Positions 10,976 to 22,182 are shown, counted from the first letter of the stretch. The stretch: 64,000 nucleotides of DNA from Bacillus mojavensis RO-H-1 = KCTC 3706 (GCF_000245335.1 NZ_JH600279.1:310001-374000), one strand, 5' to 3'. Made by a program: numbers and translations. Notes: generated by a model not told the origin, from the letters alone.

Positions 10976-11692
10976 TTATCTGCTGTTGAGCACTTCGGCG
11001 ATGTGCATCACTTTGACATTCTTGTCCTTACGATCAAGCCGACCTCCGATATTCATCAAACAGCCGCAGTCAGCGCCGATGAGCACCTCTGCTCCCGTAT
11101 CCTCCACACATGCGACTTTCTCATCAACCATCTGCTCAGAAATCTGCGCCATTTTGACAGAGAATGTTCCTCCGAATCCGCAGCAGTTGTGTTTCCCCGG
11201 AAGTGACGTGAATTCAAGCCCATTTACATGGCTCAGCAGTTTCATCGGCTCCTCCGATACGCCGAGCAGCCTTGTCATATGGCATGACGTATGTAAGGTC
11301 GCTCTTTTATGAAGGGTTGCGCCGACATCCTCTACCCCAAGGACATTGACGATAAAATCGGTTAATTCATACGTTTTATCGGCCAGCTTCTGCGCTTTAT
11401 CCGCCCATTTCGGATCATCTTTAAACAGGTGCGGATACTCCCTGAACATTGTGGTGCAGGAACCGGATGGACTGACGACATAATCTGACTCCTGAAACGT
11501 TTCGATCATTCGTTTCATTGCTTTTTTGGCGTCATTTACGTAACCGCTGTTGTAAGCCGGCTGGCCGCAGCAGATCTGCCCCTCCGGAAAATCAACCTCA
11601 CATCCGAGCCGCTCAAGCAGCTCTACCGTTGCTTTTCCTACGTTTGTTTGAAACATATCAACAAGACAAGTGACAAAAAGTGAGACTTTCAT
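10976..11692 (-). CDS. lutA: Lactate utilisation protein LutA
   Basis: 238 residues from the ATG at 11692, with GAGGGG six bases upstream. It has two CCG-domain motifs, ICCGQPAYN near residue 50 and [11 protein letters not shown] near residue 175, typical of heterodisulfide-reductase/glycolate-oxidase subunits that bind an iron-sulfur cofactor. It is the first gene of lutABC for L-lactate oxidation, behind the LutR-type palindrome at 11727-11741. Confidence 0.93.
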   Translation of the reverse strand: MKVSLFVTCLVDMFQTNVGKATVELLERLGCEVDFPEGQICCGQPAYNSGYVNDAKKAMKRMIETFQESDYVVSPSGSCTTMFREYPHLFKDDPKWADKAQKLADKTYELTDFIVNVLGVEDVGATLHKRATLHTSCHMTRLLGVSEEPMKLLSHVNGLEFTSLPGKHNCCGFGGTFSVKMAQISEQMVDEKVACVEDTGAEVLIGADCGCLMNIGGRLDRKDKNVKVMHIAEVLNSR

Positions 11693-11726
11693 GATGAACC
11701 CCTCTCTCATCCCCAATATATGATCT

Positions 11727-11741
11727 GGTCATCTGATGACC
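11727..11741. promoter_or_regulatory. LutR operator upstream of lutABC
   Basis: Perfect palindrome GGTCATC-T-GATGACC, 35 bp upstream of the lutA start. The core TCATC-N-GATGA recurs before lutP at 26939-26949. FadR-subfamily GntR regulators bind short palindromes of this kind, and LutR is known to control lutABC; the exact site is inferred. Confidence 0.75.
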
Positions 11742-12071
11742 TGAAGTTAAAGCATTTACCAATATCGTACACTATTTGGACACAAAATTGAAAGCATTTT
11801 CTAATGATTTCAGCAATAAAAAAACGCCTGTACATAGGACAGCGCGTTTAAAAAAGCGATACTGCTTTTTCATGTTCTTGCACACACTTTCTGTATTTCT
11901 TATATGTTTTCACAAAGAGATAAAGGAACGAAAGACCTCATGAGCGCAAAAGCATTTCAAACAAAAAAGCACCGACGACCGCTGAACCTGACATATCCAT
12001 AACCCCGATGTATAGTACAAGCTTTGCGGACGGACAGATAAGAAAACCAGAAAATAACCATGTAAATAAAA
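11742..12071 (-). other. Gene-free stretch with a second minus-strand terminator (11819-11849) and a possible short transcript
   Basis: AAACGC-CTGT (22-31 of the 11800 block) pairs with ACAG-GCGTTT ending at 11849. On the minus strand the stem is followed by TTTTTTTATT, a proper terminator. The yvfU operon already terminates at 12072-12105, so this second terminator implies a separate minus-strand transcript starting between 12071 and about 11900, or a back-up terminator. A 20-codon frame (12000 to 11938), hydrophobic in the middle (VVGAFLFEML), lies in it, with only a weak GGGG ribosome site. No product is claimed. Confidence 0.35.
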
Positions 12072-12105
12072 AGGAACCTGGTTCTGTACGATTCACCAGG
12101 TTCCT
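12072..12105 (-). terminator. Terminator of the yvfRSTU operon
   Basis: AGGAACCTGG pairs with CCAGGTTCCT, followed on the minus strand by TTTTTATTTA, immediately after the yvfU stop. Confidence 0.88.
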
Positions 12106-12107
12106 CA

Positions 12108-12710
12108 TTAAATCCATCCTTTCTCCTCAGCTATACTAGCCGCTTCTGTCCGATTTTTTGCATTCAGTTTTTGGATGATTTCTGAGATATAGTTTCGGAC
12201 TGTGCCTTGAGATAAATAGAGTTCAAGTGTGATGTCTTTTGTTGTCTTGCCTAAAGCAGCCAGCCGCAGTATTTGTTGTTCTCTTACAGTCAGCGGATTT
12301 TCATCACGAATCATGTTGAAGGTTAATTCCGGGCTGAACATCCGTTTTCCCTTTACACACTTTCGTATGGCATCTGCCAGATCGTCGATTTCCCCATCCT
12401 TCAAAAGATACCCGTGTACGCCGGCTTTGACGGCGCGTTCAAAATATCCGGGGCGGGCAAAGGTTGTCAGAATAATGACCTTGCTTTTACAGCCTTTTTT
12501 CATTAGCTCCTCTGCAACCTCCAGCCCGCTGTAAACCGGCATTTCAATGTCCATGATGCAGACATCCGGCTCCAGCTTGAGAATGGCTTTCAGCGCCTCT
12601 TCTCCATTTAACGCTTGTCCGATGACCTTCATATCCTCTTCCAGGTCAAGCAAGGATCCCAGAGCGCCTAAAAGCATTCGCTGGTCCTCGGCAATAAATA
12701 GACGAATCAT
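12108..12710 (-). CDS. yvfU: NarL-family response regulator YvfU
   Basis: 200 residues. An N-terminal receiver domain has the phospho-acceptor Asp54 in CIMDIEMP and acidic residues E8-D9. A LuxR/NarL-type helix-turn-helix lies at about 135-195 (PLTVREQQILRLAALGKTTK). It pairs with the kinase YvfT and closely resembles the DesK-DesR arrangement. Last gene of the yvfR-S-T-U operon. Its likely target is the operon's own promoter, where a perfect 19-bp palindrome occurs at 15575-15593. Confidence 0.88.
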   Translation of the reverse strand: MIRLFIAEDQRMLLGALGSLLDLEEDMKVIGQALNGEEALKAILKLEPDVCIMDIEMPVYSGLEVAEELMKKGCKSKVIILTTFARPGYFERAVKAGVHGYLLKDGEIDDLADAIRKCVKGKRMFSPELTFNMIRDENPLTVREQQILRLAALGKTTKDITLELYLSQGTVRNYISEIIQKLNAKNRTEAASIAEEKGWI

Positions 12711-12729
12711 CTATTTCGTCCTCCTCCTA

Positions 12730-13845
12730 TCATTCTGCTTTTCTAATGAGCGGAATCGTCAGTGTTAACACCGTTCCGTTTTGGGCTGAAAGAGTCAGTC
12801 CTCCGTCAATAAACATCAGCCGCTCTTCCATTCCCCGCAATCCATTCCCAAACATCTTCTCCTTCACCGCTCCAGTTCCGTCATCCCGTATGAGAACGGT
12901 CATTTTGTCGGCATATTGAGAAATGGTGACTGCACAATGGGTCGCTTTGCTGTGCTTGATGATATTTGTCACTGCCTCCCGCATACACATACTGACAATA
13001 TTTTGAGTGACGGGAGAGATGTCTGAAAAATCTTCGGTCCCTTCGTATTGAAAGGTAATATTACCCGCTCTTAAAATGTGCCGAATGTTGGCTAGCTCTT
13101 CCGTCATGGTGACCGTTCTCATATCCGCAACAAGCTCACGAACTTGTTTGAGTGCCGCACGCGAGCTTGTTTCCATTTCTTTCGCTTCAAGCTTGGTCCG
13201 TTCTGCATCTGCTGCCGCCAGCCGCTGAATCAGCTGGCTTTTTAACGTGAGGAGCGAGAGGGTATGGCCGAGTGTATCATGAAGATCGCGTGCTATCCGA
13301 ACACGTTCTTCCCTTTTGGTGAGTTCCTTTATATGTTCGTTGGCTTGGTCAAGCTTTTTTTCAAGCTCTATCCTTCGAAACATGGAACGAATTCCGAAGG
13401 GAGAAATCAGCATAATGACCAGAAACGGCAGAACAGAAAACAGCTCCCTGATCGAGGCCGAATCCGCCAGAAAATGATACACGCAAGGAAATACCAGCAT
13501 GAAAACAAGACCAAAGAAAGCACGGTTGAACTTCGTTTTCTCGCGGTAATAGCCCACAAAGTTTGCCGGGAAAAAGCCTAAATAAATATAGCTGATATGA
13601 TAAAACAAACTATAAATAAAAATAATGGCCATTTGCGCGCATAACCAATACGTAAATGAAGGTCTGTCCGCACTGACGAACAATTGACGATATGTCACAA
13701 CAAATAGGAGCAGCATGCCATATCCCAGCACTTGTTTGCTGCCCGATTCTCTCAATAAAGAAAGAAACGGCATAATGGTATACACCAAAAAGATATAAGG
13801 GAAAAAACCGAATTGCTTGGGGAATATGGATTTTATAAGTTTCAT
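12730..13845 (-). CDS. yvfT: Sensor histidine kinase YvfT (DesK type)
   Basis: 371 residues. Four to five membrane helices fill residues 15-150, then a coiled stretch (150-180), a HisKA_3 dimerisation helix with the phospho-accepting His189 in RIARDLHDTLGH, and an ATPase domain with the N box REAVTNIIKHSKA and a GNGLRGMEERL G box. The membrane part resembles the DesK thermosensor, so a membrane or envelope signal is plausible but not shown. It sits between the ABC genes and yvfU, so it may sense the same stress that the exporter relieves. Confidence 0.88.
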   Translation of the reverse strand: MKLIKSIFPKQFGFFPYIFLVYTIMPFLSLLRESGSKQVLGYGMLLLFVVTYRQLFVSADRPSFTYWLCAQMAIIFIYSLFYHISYIYLGFFPANFVGYYREKTKFNRAFFGLVFMLVFPCVYHFLADSASIRELFSVLPFLVIMLISPFGIRSMFRRIELEKKLDQANEHIKELTKREERVRIARDLHDTLGHTLSLLTLKSQLIQRLAAADAERTKLEAKEMETSSRAALKQVRELVADMRTVTMTEELANIRHILRAGNITFQYEGTEDFSDISPVTQNIVSMCMREAVTNIIKHSKATHCAVTISQYADKMTVLIRDDGTGAVKEKMFGNGLRGMEERLMFIDGGLTLSAQNGTVLTLTIPLIRKAE

Positions 13846-13848
13846 GTA

Positions 13849-14586
13849 TTACACCGCTTCTTGTTTTCTTCTTATATACTTAAATAGTAGCATGAAGATC
13901 ACTAAATAAGCGATTAACATCAGAACATTTTTCCAGGTTGGAAGCTCGCCCTGAACAAGAGCCCACGCTCCGCTCCCAAAATGATAAGACGGGAGCCACT
14001 GCCCTATGTTTTTCAATATGTCCGGCATGACCTCGATCGGCATCCACATGCCCCCGCTTATCGCCAGCAGCATGTAAAGCACATTACTGACCCCGGCTGC
14101 CGTTTCTACTTTTCTCATGAGACCGATTAATGTTCCTAACGCTAAGAACGGAAATGCGCCAATTAAAATCCAAAGCCCGCTCATCACCCATTCAAACAGT
14201 GACAAGTCAATGCTGTTTATGATGGCGCCGGCAAGAAAGATGACAGTAATAGATAAAAGATGAATGACACTTTGCCCGATCATCTGAGCCGCCAAATAAA
14301 TATGATCCGGCAGAGGCGTGATGCGGATAAAAACTGACCAGCCTTGTGCCCGTTCTTGTACCAAGCGGATTCCAAGCGTCATCATAGACGAACCCATTAC
14401 GCTGAAAGTAGTCATAGACATTAAATAATGGGCATTCCAGGCGCCTTTGTCAGCGACATTGGTATTCACTACGTTTGTAAAGAGATAGTAAAAGGCAATC
14501 GGCATAACAAGCGACCAAAACACAAAATATTTATTCCTGAGCACCCTTTTCATTTCAGCTATGCACTGTTTCCTTAACATGTTCAT
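13849..14586 (-). CDS. yvfS: ABC-2 type transporter permease YvfS
   Basis: 245 residues from the ATG at 14586; the open frame extends to 14670 but that part overlaps yvfR without a ribosome site. Six hydrophobic segments and an ABC-2 permease layout are visible. The gene almost touches yvfR and precedes the two-component genes by 3 bp. It forms the membrane channel of the YvfRS exporter; cargo unknown. Confidence 0.85.
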   Translation of the reverse strand: MNMLRKQCIAEMKRVLRNKYFVFWSLVMPIAFYYLFTNVVNTNVADKGAWNAHYLMSMTTFSVMGSSMMTLGIRLVQERAQGWSVFIRITPLPDHIYLAAQMIGQSVIHLLSITVIFLAGAIINSIDLSLFEWVMSGLWILIGAFPFLALGTLIGLMRKVETAAGVSNVLYMLLAISGGMWMPIEVMPDILKNIGQWLPSYHFGSGAWALVQGELPTWKNVLMLIAYLVIFMLLFKYIRRKQEAV

Positions 14587-14587
14587 C

Positions 14588-15493
14588 TCACATCGCCTCC
14601 CTGTTCCCGTCAGCAAGCTGTCGAAATGCCTCATCAAGTGTTCCTTGTTCGATTCGAATATCACGTGCATTGATGTGTTCTTGAAAGATGAGCGCCAACA
14701 CTTTATCAGTATTTGACGTTTGAATACTGACTCGCTGATACTTTTGCGTCACTCGTTCTACTTCCGGATGCCGATAAAGCTTTTCCAATGATTCATCCGA
14801 TGAAACCTTAAAAGAAACAGACTGTTTCTGAATCCTTGCCCTGATTTGTTTCGGCGTTTCGTCTGCGGCAAGCCGTCCTTCAGCAAAAAACAAAATGCGC
14901 TGTGCGGCATCATCTGCTTCCTGTAAATAATGGGTTGAAAAAATAATGGTCTTTCCTTGATCCGCCAAGCTATTCACTGTCTTCCAAAACTGGTGTCTGG
15001 ATGTCGTGTCCATTCCGACAGTCGGTTCATCAAATACTAGTAACTCCGGATTGCCGGCAAGTGCCAAAGCAAAGCTCAGACGGCGTTTTTGTCCGCCGGA
15101 TAATTTCTCTGCCGGTGTTTTCAAATCTTCTTTTGTGAGTGCTGTCAGCGAAACAAGCTCTTTCATGGATAATGGATGGGGATAATAACTGCGGATAAGC
15201 TCGAGGGTTTCGCAGACCTTTAATCCCGGCATAACACTCACCTCCTGCAGCATGGTGCCGATTTTTTGACGCACCTGCTTTTCATCAGGCTGACGGTTAA
15301 ATAATTTGATTTCACCCTCACTTGGCTTCAGCAATCCCAGCATCATAGAGATCGCTGTTGTCTTCCCTGCGCCATTCGGGCCGAGGATGGCGACAATCTC
15401 TCCTTTTCCTATGCTGAATTGAATGTTCTTCACTGCTGTTTTTTGCTGAAAATATTTTGTGACATTTCTTACTGACACAACCTCATTCATCAC
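14588..15493 (-). CDS. yvfR: ABC transporter ATP-binding protein YvfR
   Basis: 301 residues. Walker [10 protein letters not shown] near residue 38, signature LSGGQKRR near 135, Walker [13 protein letters not shown] near 155 and the switch His in [13 protein letters not shown]-terminal ~90-residue extension is typical of ABC-2 exporter ATPases (drug, lantibiotic or lipid export). The start is GTG at 15493 or ATG at 15490, both after GGAGGTG. First gene of yvfR-S-T-U, with a palindrome about 80 bp upstream. Confidence 0.88.
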   Translation of the reverse strand: MMNEVVSVRNVTKYFQQKTAVKNIQFSIGKGEIVAILGPNGAGKTTAISMMLGLLKPSEGEIKLFNRQPDEKQVRQKIGTMLQEVSVMPGLKVCETLELIRSYYPHPLSMKELVSLTALTKEDLKTPAEKLSGGQKRRLSFALALAGNPELLVFDEPTVGMDTTSRHQFWKTVNSLADQGKTIIFSTHYLQEADDAAQRILFFAEGRLAADETPKQIRARIQKQSVSFKVSSDESLEKLYRHPEVERVTQKYQRVSIQTSNTDKVLALIFQEHINARDIRIEQGTLDEAFRQLADGNREAM

Positions 15494-15574
15494 ATGAGCA
15501 CCTCCTGATTGCTTACATCAATTGTAAAATACCGGAACAGATGATTTTTAGTAAGGGGTGTCATGAATATGAGA

Positions 15575-15593
15575 TGACAAATGTCATTTGTCA
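15575..15593. promoter_or_regulatory. Perfect 19-bp palindrome upstream of yvfR, candidate YvfU operator
   Basis: TGACAAATG-T-CATTTGTCA reads the same on both strands. It lies in the divergent gap between yvfR and rsbQ, about 80 bp before yvfR. A -10-like TACAAT occurs on the minus strand nearer yvfR without a good -35, as expected for an activator-dependent promoter. NarL-type regulators such as DesR bind similar TGTCAT/ATGACA-containing repeats. The rest of the 15494-15799 gap holds only the rsbQ promoter. Confidence 0.55.
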
Positions 15594-15746
15594 CATTCAG
15601 ATGATATGACCGCCTTATATTATTTCCGGCATCCAGGCAATCCTTCCGCTACATCTTCCCATCAATCCTGCTCTCCATGCCGCATGTCCTCTATCTGCAA
15701 GACTCCTATTTACTTTCATAGGAAGCCCGCAATTCACACCCCGAAG

Positions 15747-15755
15747 TGGTATGAT
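15747..15755 (+). promoter_or_regulatory. Extended -10 promoter of rsbQ-rsbP
   Basis: TG-G-TATGAT, an extended -10 about 45 bp before the rsbQ start; the -35 region is weak. Assigned from sequence only. Confidence 0.5.
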
Positions 15756-15799
15756 ATACATAGTAATCTTCATGTCGTTTTGGCTGAAAGGAGCAGACT

Positions 15800-16612
15800 A
15801 TGAATCAATCAATTTTGACTAGGAATCATGTGAAGGTGAGGGGGAACGGCACAACACCAATTGTATTTGCACCTGGATTCGGGTGTGATCAAAGTGTGTG
15901 GGATGCCGTAGTTCCTGCCTTTGAAGACGAATATCAGCTGATTTTATTTGATTACGTGGGTGCGGGGAATTCTGATTTGCGGGCATATGATATGAATCGT
16001 TACAGCACACTTGACGGCTATGCACAAGATGTTATCGATGTTTGCGAAGCCTTAGATCTGTCAAAAATTGTGTTTGTGGGGCATTCTGTCGGGGCTGTCA
16101 TTGGCATGCTTGCATCATTACGCCGTCCTGAGCTTTTTTCACAACTGATTATGGTGGGGCCTTCTCCTTGCTATTTAAATGATCCGCCTGAGTATTACGG
16201 AGGTTTTGAGGAAGAGCAGCTCCTTGGGTTAATCGAGATGATGGAGAAAAATTACATTGGCTGGGCAACCGTTTTTGCGGCGACCGTAGTGAATCAGCCG
16301 GATCGTCCAGAAATTAAGGAAGAGCTGGAAAGCCGTTTTTGTTCTACTGATCCTATCATCGCACGGCAATTCGCGAAGGCGGCGTTTTTTTCAGATCATC
16401 GAAAAGATCTTCCAAAGGTGACCGTGCCTTCGCTTATCCTGCAATGTTCGAATGATGTCATTGCACCGTCAGCAGTAGGTGAGTATATGCAAAAGCATCT
16501 CCCTTACAGCACACTCATACAGATGAAAGCCAACGGGCACTGCCCGCATATGAGCCATCCCGAAGAGACAGTACAACTGATCAGGGATTATTTGAATGCA
16601 TACGTGATTTAG
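15800..16612 (+). CDS. rsbQ: Alpha/beta hydrolase RsbQ, partner of RsbP
   Basis: 270 residues. The alpha/beta hydrolase triad is visible: Ser96 in VGHSVGA, Asp219 in CSNDVIAP and His247 in [10 protein letters not shown]. RsbQ is required for the RsbP phosphatase to activate sigma-B under energy stress, probably by supplying or binding a small hydrophobic cofactor. The ATG has AAAGGAG upstream. It lies 29 bp before rsbP in the same operon. Confidence 0.94.
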   Translation: MNQSILTRNHVKVRGNGTTPIVFAPGFGCDQSVWDAVVPAFEDEYQLILFDYVGAGNSDLRAYDMNRYSTLDGYAQDVIDVCEALDLSKIVFVGHSVGAVIGMLASLRRPELFSQLIMVGPSPCYLNDPPEYYGGFEEEQLLGLIEMMEKNYIGWATVFAATVVNQPDRPEIKEELESRFCSTDPIIARQFAKAAFFSDHRKDLPKVTVPSLILQCSNDVIAPSAVGEYMQKHLPYSTLIQMKANGHCPHMSHPEETVQLIRDYLNAYVI

Positions 16613-16641
16613 GAACGAAAGGGATAGAGGTGACCCTCTGA

Positions 16642-17841
16642 ATGGATCAACAATTGAATTATGCACCATGCGGTTTCCTTACTTTATCTGAAGAGGGTAC
16701 AATTTTAGCTGTCAATCACACCTTGCTTAAGATTCTTGATTATGAACCGGAACAGGTGATCGGCCAGCATATCAATGCTCTTTTACCCATTCCTGCAAAG
16801 CTTTTTTATCAGCTTTATTTTGTTCCGCTTTTGCAGCTGGAGCAACACATTGAAGAAATGTACATCTCCCTGGAAACAAACAATGGGGAAGAAATCCCGG
16901 TCCTAGTAAACGCTGTTCAGAGAACGGATCAGGAAGCTGCTGTAACAGAATGCGTTGTCATTCCGATGCGGAAGCGAAATGAATATGAAAATGAACTGCT
17001 GATTGCCAGAAACGAGGTCGAGGAAGCACTGCTCGCCAAACAGAAAGCAAATGCGGAGTTAGAAAATGCTTTGCAGACGCTGAAGGAGAAACAAGAAGAG
17101 CTTCTCGCGATCAATAAGGAAAATCAGCAATTCAGATCGAATACAAAAAGAGAGCTTGAACTCGCCAGAAAGATCCAAGAAAATTCATTGACCGAACCGA
17201 TGATGACGGATCATATTCAAATTGAATCGTATTATAAAGCATCCAGTGACTTATCAGGCGACTTATATGGATTTTATCAAATCGATGAGCACCGCTATGG
17301 CTTGATCATCCTTGATGTAATGGGACACGGCATTTCTTCTGCATTAGTTACGATGTCCCTCCATCCTTTGTTCCAGCGATTAATGACGCAGGGACTCAGT
17401 CCCGACAAAGTCATGAAAGAGCTAGACTACCATCTTCACAGCTTGTTTCAAAACGATGAGGAGGCAAGGCATTATTGCACCGCTATTTGTCTTATCATTG
17501 ATACAGACCGGCAAAGAATTGAATATGTCAACGCGGGCCATCCGCCCGCATTATGGCAGGATGCTAAGGGAACCCAATTAACGCTGGACGCAACCGCTCC
17601 GCCAATCGGGATGTTTGAAGAAGCGGTGTTTCAGTCAAGAACCCTTCACTATACACACGGCGGAAGGCTGCTTCTGTATACAGACGGTGTGATGGACCCG
17701 ACGGCTTCATGTTATTTAGTCCATTTATTAAAGGATCATCCTGTTTTGCCTATAACTGAACTGAAAAACAAAATCCTCTCATCTCTTCAAGCTGAGCCTA
17801 AAAATGATGATGAGTGTTTTATTTTAATAGATGTAAAATAA
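16642..17841 (+). CDS. rsbP: Energy-stress PP2C phosphatase RsbP
   Basis: 399 residues. An N-terminal PAS domain (about 1-115; LNYAPCGFLTLSEEG start), a long coiled coil (about 115-180, rich in E, K and A) and a C-terminal PP2C/SpoIIE-type phosphatase domain with SGDLYGF and LDVMGHGISS metal-binding aspartates and AGHPPAL. It dephosphorylates RsbV-P so that sigma-B is released when energy is low. The PAS domain is thought to receive the RsbQ-dependent signal. Ends at a terminator shared with ganB. Confidence 0.94.
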   Translation: MDQQLNYAPCGFLTLSEEGTILAVNHTLLKILDYEPEQVIGQHINALLPIPAKLFYQLYFVPLLQLEQHIEEMYISLETNNGEEIPVLVNAVQRTDQEAAVTECVVIPMRKRNEYENELLIARNEVEEALLAKQKANAELENALQTLKEKQEELLAINKENQQFRSNTKRELELARKIQENSLTEPMMTDHIQIESYYKASSDLSGDLYGFYQIDEHRYGLIILDVMGHGISSALVTMSLHPLFQRLMTQGLSPDKVMKELDYHLHSLFQNDEEARHYCTAICLIIDTDRQRIEYVNAGHPPALWQDAKGTQLTLDATAPPIGMFEEAVFQSRTLHYTHGGRLLLYTDGVMDPTASCYLVHLLKDHPVLPITELKNKILSSLQAEPKNDDECFILIDVK

Positions 17842-17844
17842 AAG

Positions 17845-17886
17845 AATCCATGAGAGATAACAATGCATTGTTACGCCTCATGGATT
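17845..17886. terminator. Bidirectional terminator between rsbP and ganB
   Basis: AATCCATGAG pairs with CTCATGGATT around an inner GATAACAATG...CATTGTTA hairpin, between converging genes. Confidence 0.85.
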
Positions 17887-17895
17887 TTCATTTTT

Positions 17896-19197
<1,302 letters not shown>

Positions 19198-19248
19198 TCA
19201 CGTAAGCGATTTCAAAAAAGACCCCGCCCATATCGAGCGGAGGCACAC

Positions 19249-21309
19249 CTAATGTGAGTTCACGACAATTCTCACTTCATATTTTTCCAAGATCAAGTCT
19301 CCTGAAAGCATTTCACCAGTAACGATATCCTTCACACGCTTATCAAACGAAACCAGCTGCTGTTGTTCCGTAAAATTCATGATGAAAATATAATCATTGT
19401 GCTGATCCTGTCTCGCCTGTACGGAGACGCCTTTTCCATGCTTAACCGGAAAAACCGGAGATAAAGACAGTTCTTTTATCAAACTCAAATAAAAATCCCG
19501 GTGAAATTGATCCTCTAAACGCGCGCCGATAAAATACGCTTTTCCTTGTTCATATTGATGGCTTGTAACCGCGGGGGTATGCGCATAAAAGTCATCCTGA
19601 TACACACCCTCTGCCGTTGCGGCTTTCAATTCGATCACCGTTGCATAATCTTTCATTTCATACGTTTGATTGCGATAGCTGACAGCATTTCGATCTTTCG
19701 GATACAGCGTATCTGTTTCGAGCGTCTCAATTCCAAATATCGTTTGCAAGTCTGGATGCCAACCGCCTGTGTACGTTAAATCATGCTCATTGACGATTCC
19801 GCTGATATACGTCATCACCAAGGTGCCCCCGTTAGCCGTAAACTTCTTTAATCGCGAAATGGTTTCTTCACTGATTACATACAGCATGGGGACGATCAGC
19901 AGCTTATACGCTGAAAAATCATGTTCTTTTGTAATCACGTCGACCGGGATATCCTGTTCCCAGAAAGTGCGGTAATGCTGCTGCAGTGTTTGCGGATAAC
20001 GCTTTGTCGCTTTTGCAAATCCCTGAGCGTCCTGAAGCGCCCAGTCATTTTCCCAATCATACAAAATAGCAGCTTCAGACGGCCTCTTCGTTCCAACGAT
20101 ATCAGCAAGCTTTTCCAATGTCTCCCCGACTTTTGCCACTTCTTGAAAGAAACGGTTCTTTGGGCTGTTGTCATGATCCACAATCGCCCCATGCAGTTTT
20201 TCCGACGATCCCCGTGATTTTCGAAATTGGAAATAGAGAATGCTGTCTGATCCGTGGGCAATCATTTGCATAGATGAAAGCAGGTTCATGCCGGGACGCT
20301 TTGCTTTATTGACGTTATGCCAATTGACAGCGCTGGGCGTACACTCCATTAATAAAAAGGGCTGCTGCTTCAGGCTTCGGTAAAGATCATTGATAAAGCC
20401 GACCTTCATCGCCAAATCTGCTGTGCTTTCCCAATCATTGTGCCACACAGGATAAGCGTCCCAGCTGATGACATCCACATGCTTTGCAAATTTGCTGTAG
20501 TCCAGGCCTTGATACGGAATCAAATCCGGTGTGTCAGCCATAAAGTTCGTTGTGATAGGAATATCAGGCGTCAGTTCTTTCAGCGGAATGATTTCATTTT
20601 CATAAAACGAAATGGTTTGATCCGTGACAAACCGGCGCCAGTCTAAGTTCAGTCCATGCAAGCCATTTTCTCCAATCGGGGAAGGGCTTTCAATTTGAGA
20701 CCAGTCATTAAATGTATGGCTCCAAAACGGTGTCCACCACGCGTTATTCAATGCCTTGAGACTATTATCATATTTCATTCTCAGCCACTCTCTGAAAGCG
20801 TTCTGGCATAGGTCACAGTGGCATTCTCCTCCATATTCATTGGAAATATGCCACATCAAAAGCGCCGGATGACCGCCGTATCTTTCTGCTAATAAACGGT
20901 TGATGTGCCGCGTTTTTTCACGATAGACCTTGGACGTCAGACAGTGGTTGTGCCGTCCGCCGTGCAGCTGTTTCACCCTAGAGGCATTGACCCGCAGCAC
21001 TTCAGGATAGGTTTGCGACAGCCAGGCAGGACGCGCTCCGCTCGGCGTTGCTAAAATGACACGGCCGCCGATGCTGTGAATACGGTCAAAAACATCATCA
21101 AGCCATTCAAATTGATATACACCTTCCTCTGGCTCAAGCGCACTCCATGCAAAAATGCCGACAGAAAACGTATTGGTATGGGAAAGCTTCATCAGCTTTA
21201 TATCGTCGGCTAAAATATCCGGCCGATCCAGCCATTGATCAGGATTGTAGTCTCCTCCGTGGAGCATAAACTTCGCTTTTGTAACGTGCGTTTTTTCAAG
21301 CTTTGACAT
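19249..21309 (-). CDS. ganA: GH42 beta-galactosidase GanA
   Basis: 686 residues, cytoplasmic, no signal peptide. GH42 features: acid/base Glu in MWHISNEYGGEC, nucleophile Glu in FLLMECTPSAVNW, and a cysteine cluster (ECHCDLC and a preceding His/Cys) that binds zinc in GH42 enzymes. A beta-galactosidase trimerisation domain follows and a small C-terminal beta domain ends the protein. It hydrolyses imported galacto-oligosaccharides to galactose. It lies between ganQ and ganB. Confidence 0.93.
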   Translation of the reverse strand: MSKLEKTHVTKAKFMLHGGDYNPDQWLDRPDILADDIKLMKLSHTNTFSVGIFAWSALEPEEGVYQFEWLDDVFDRIHSIGGRVILATPSGARPAWLSQTYPEVLRVNASRVKQLHGGRHNHCLTSKVYREKTRHINRLLAERYGGHPALLMWHISNEYGGECHCDLCQNAFREWLRMKYDNSLKALNNAWWTPFWSHTFNDWSQIESPSPIGENGLHGLNLDWRRFVTDQTISFYENEIIPLKELTPDIPITTNFMADTPDLIPYQGLDYSKFAKHVDVISWDAYPVWHNDWESTADLAMKVGFINDLYRSLKQQPFLLMECTPSAVNWHNVNKAKRPGMNLLSSMQMIAHGSDSILYFQFRKSRGSSEKLHGAIVDHDNSPKNRFFQEVAKVGETLEKLADIVGTKRPSEAAILYDWENDWALQDAQGFAKATKRYPQTLQQHYRTFWEQDIPVDVITKEHDFSAYKLLIVPMLYVISEETISRLKKFTANGGTLVMTYISGIVNEHDLTYTGGWHPDLQTIFGIETLETDTLYPKDRNAVSYRNQTYEMKDYATVIELKAATAEGVYQDDFYAHTPAVTSHQYEQGKAYFIGARLEDQFHRDFYLSLIKELSLSPVFPVKHGKGVSVQARQDQHNDYIFIMNFTEQQQLVSFDKRVKDIVTGEMLSGDLILEKYEVRIVVNSH

Positions 21310-21330
21310 GATTTTCTCCCCCTTATTCTC

Positions 21331-22182
21331 TTATCCTTTCGTTCCGCCTGCGGTTAATCCGGACACAAAGTTCTTTTGCAGCATGATAAAGATGACGGCA
21401 ACCGGTATACTGATGAGCAAGGCACCCGCCGCAAATGTCGTATAGCTTGCTCCCATGACATCATTGACTAAATTGAATAAGCCTACGGGCAATGTATATG
21501 ATTCCGGTGTTCTCAATATCGTTGATGACAAAACAAAATCTCCGAGCGGACCGGTAAAGCCATTCATCGCAACCACTGCCGCCATCGGTTTTGATAAAGG
21601 CAGGATGATCTGCAAAAAGATCCTCGTGCTGCTTGCTCCGTCCATTTTTGCACTTTCGTCTAAATCAATCGGAATGGAATCCATATATCCTTTCATCAAG
21701 TACGTATTCATCGGGATCAGGCCGCCGATATAAAGCAGGATCAGCAGCCAATGGCTATTGACCATTCCTAATATTTGAGCCAGCACAAACAGGGCAATCA
21801 AAGCAGAAAACTGAGGGATCATTTGCAGCAATAAAAAGAGTGTTAATGCGTATTTCCTTCCTTTAAACCGAAAGCGGGAAAATGCATAAGCCGTAAACGT
21901 CACACAGATCAGTGAGCCAGCCATCGTAAACAGGCTGATTTTTATCGAGTTGATATACCACTGCACATATTGAAGGCTTTCCTTGCCCGCAAATAATTCT
22001 TTGTAGTGGTCAAATGTCGGATTCTTCGGAATGAGGGATGTACTGATTAAACTGTTGCCGGGATTAAAGCTGGCGCCTGCCGTCCAAAGGAGAGGATACA
22101 CAATGATGACCGCCATGCAGGCTAAAAACAAGTAAGAGAAAAGGAGCCGCACAAATTTTCTGACCTTCATATCTGCCAGCAT
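21331..22182 (-). CDS. ganQ: Galacto-oligosaccharide ABC permease GanQ
   Basis: 283 residues, six membrane helices, with the binding-protein-dependent permease loop EAA-like DESAKMDGASSTRIFLQIILPLSKP near residue 180. It is a MalG-type inner-membrane subunit that pairs with GanP. Energy comes from a shared ATPase encoded elsewhere (MsmX in B. subtilis), as no ATPase gene lies in this operon. The gap to ganP is 3 bp. Confidence 0.92.
   Translation of the reverse strand: MLADMKVRKFVRLLFSYLFLACMAVIIVYPLLWTAGASFNPGNSLISTSLIPKNPTFDHYKELFAGKESLQYVQWYINSIKISLFTMAGSLICVTFTAYAFSRFRFKGRKYALTLFLLLQMIPQFSALIALFVLAQILGMVNSHWLLILLYIGGLIPMNTYLMKGYMDSIPIDLDESAKMDGASSTRIFLQIILPLSKPMAAVVAMNGFTGPLGDFVLSSTILRTPESYTLPVGLFNLVNDVMGASYTTFAAGALLISIPVAVIFIMLQKNFVSGLTAGGTKG

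Noticed and set aside
11940-12002. 20-codon plus-strand frame at 11940
   Set aside because: No ribosome site; it mirrors the minus-strand frame considered in the findings.
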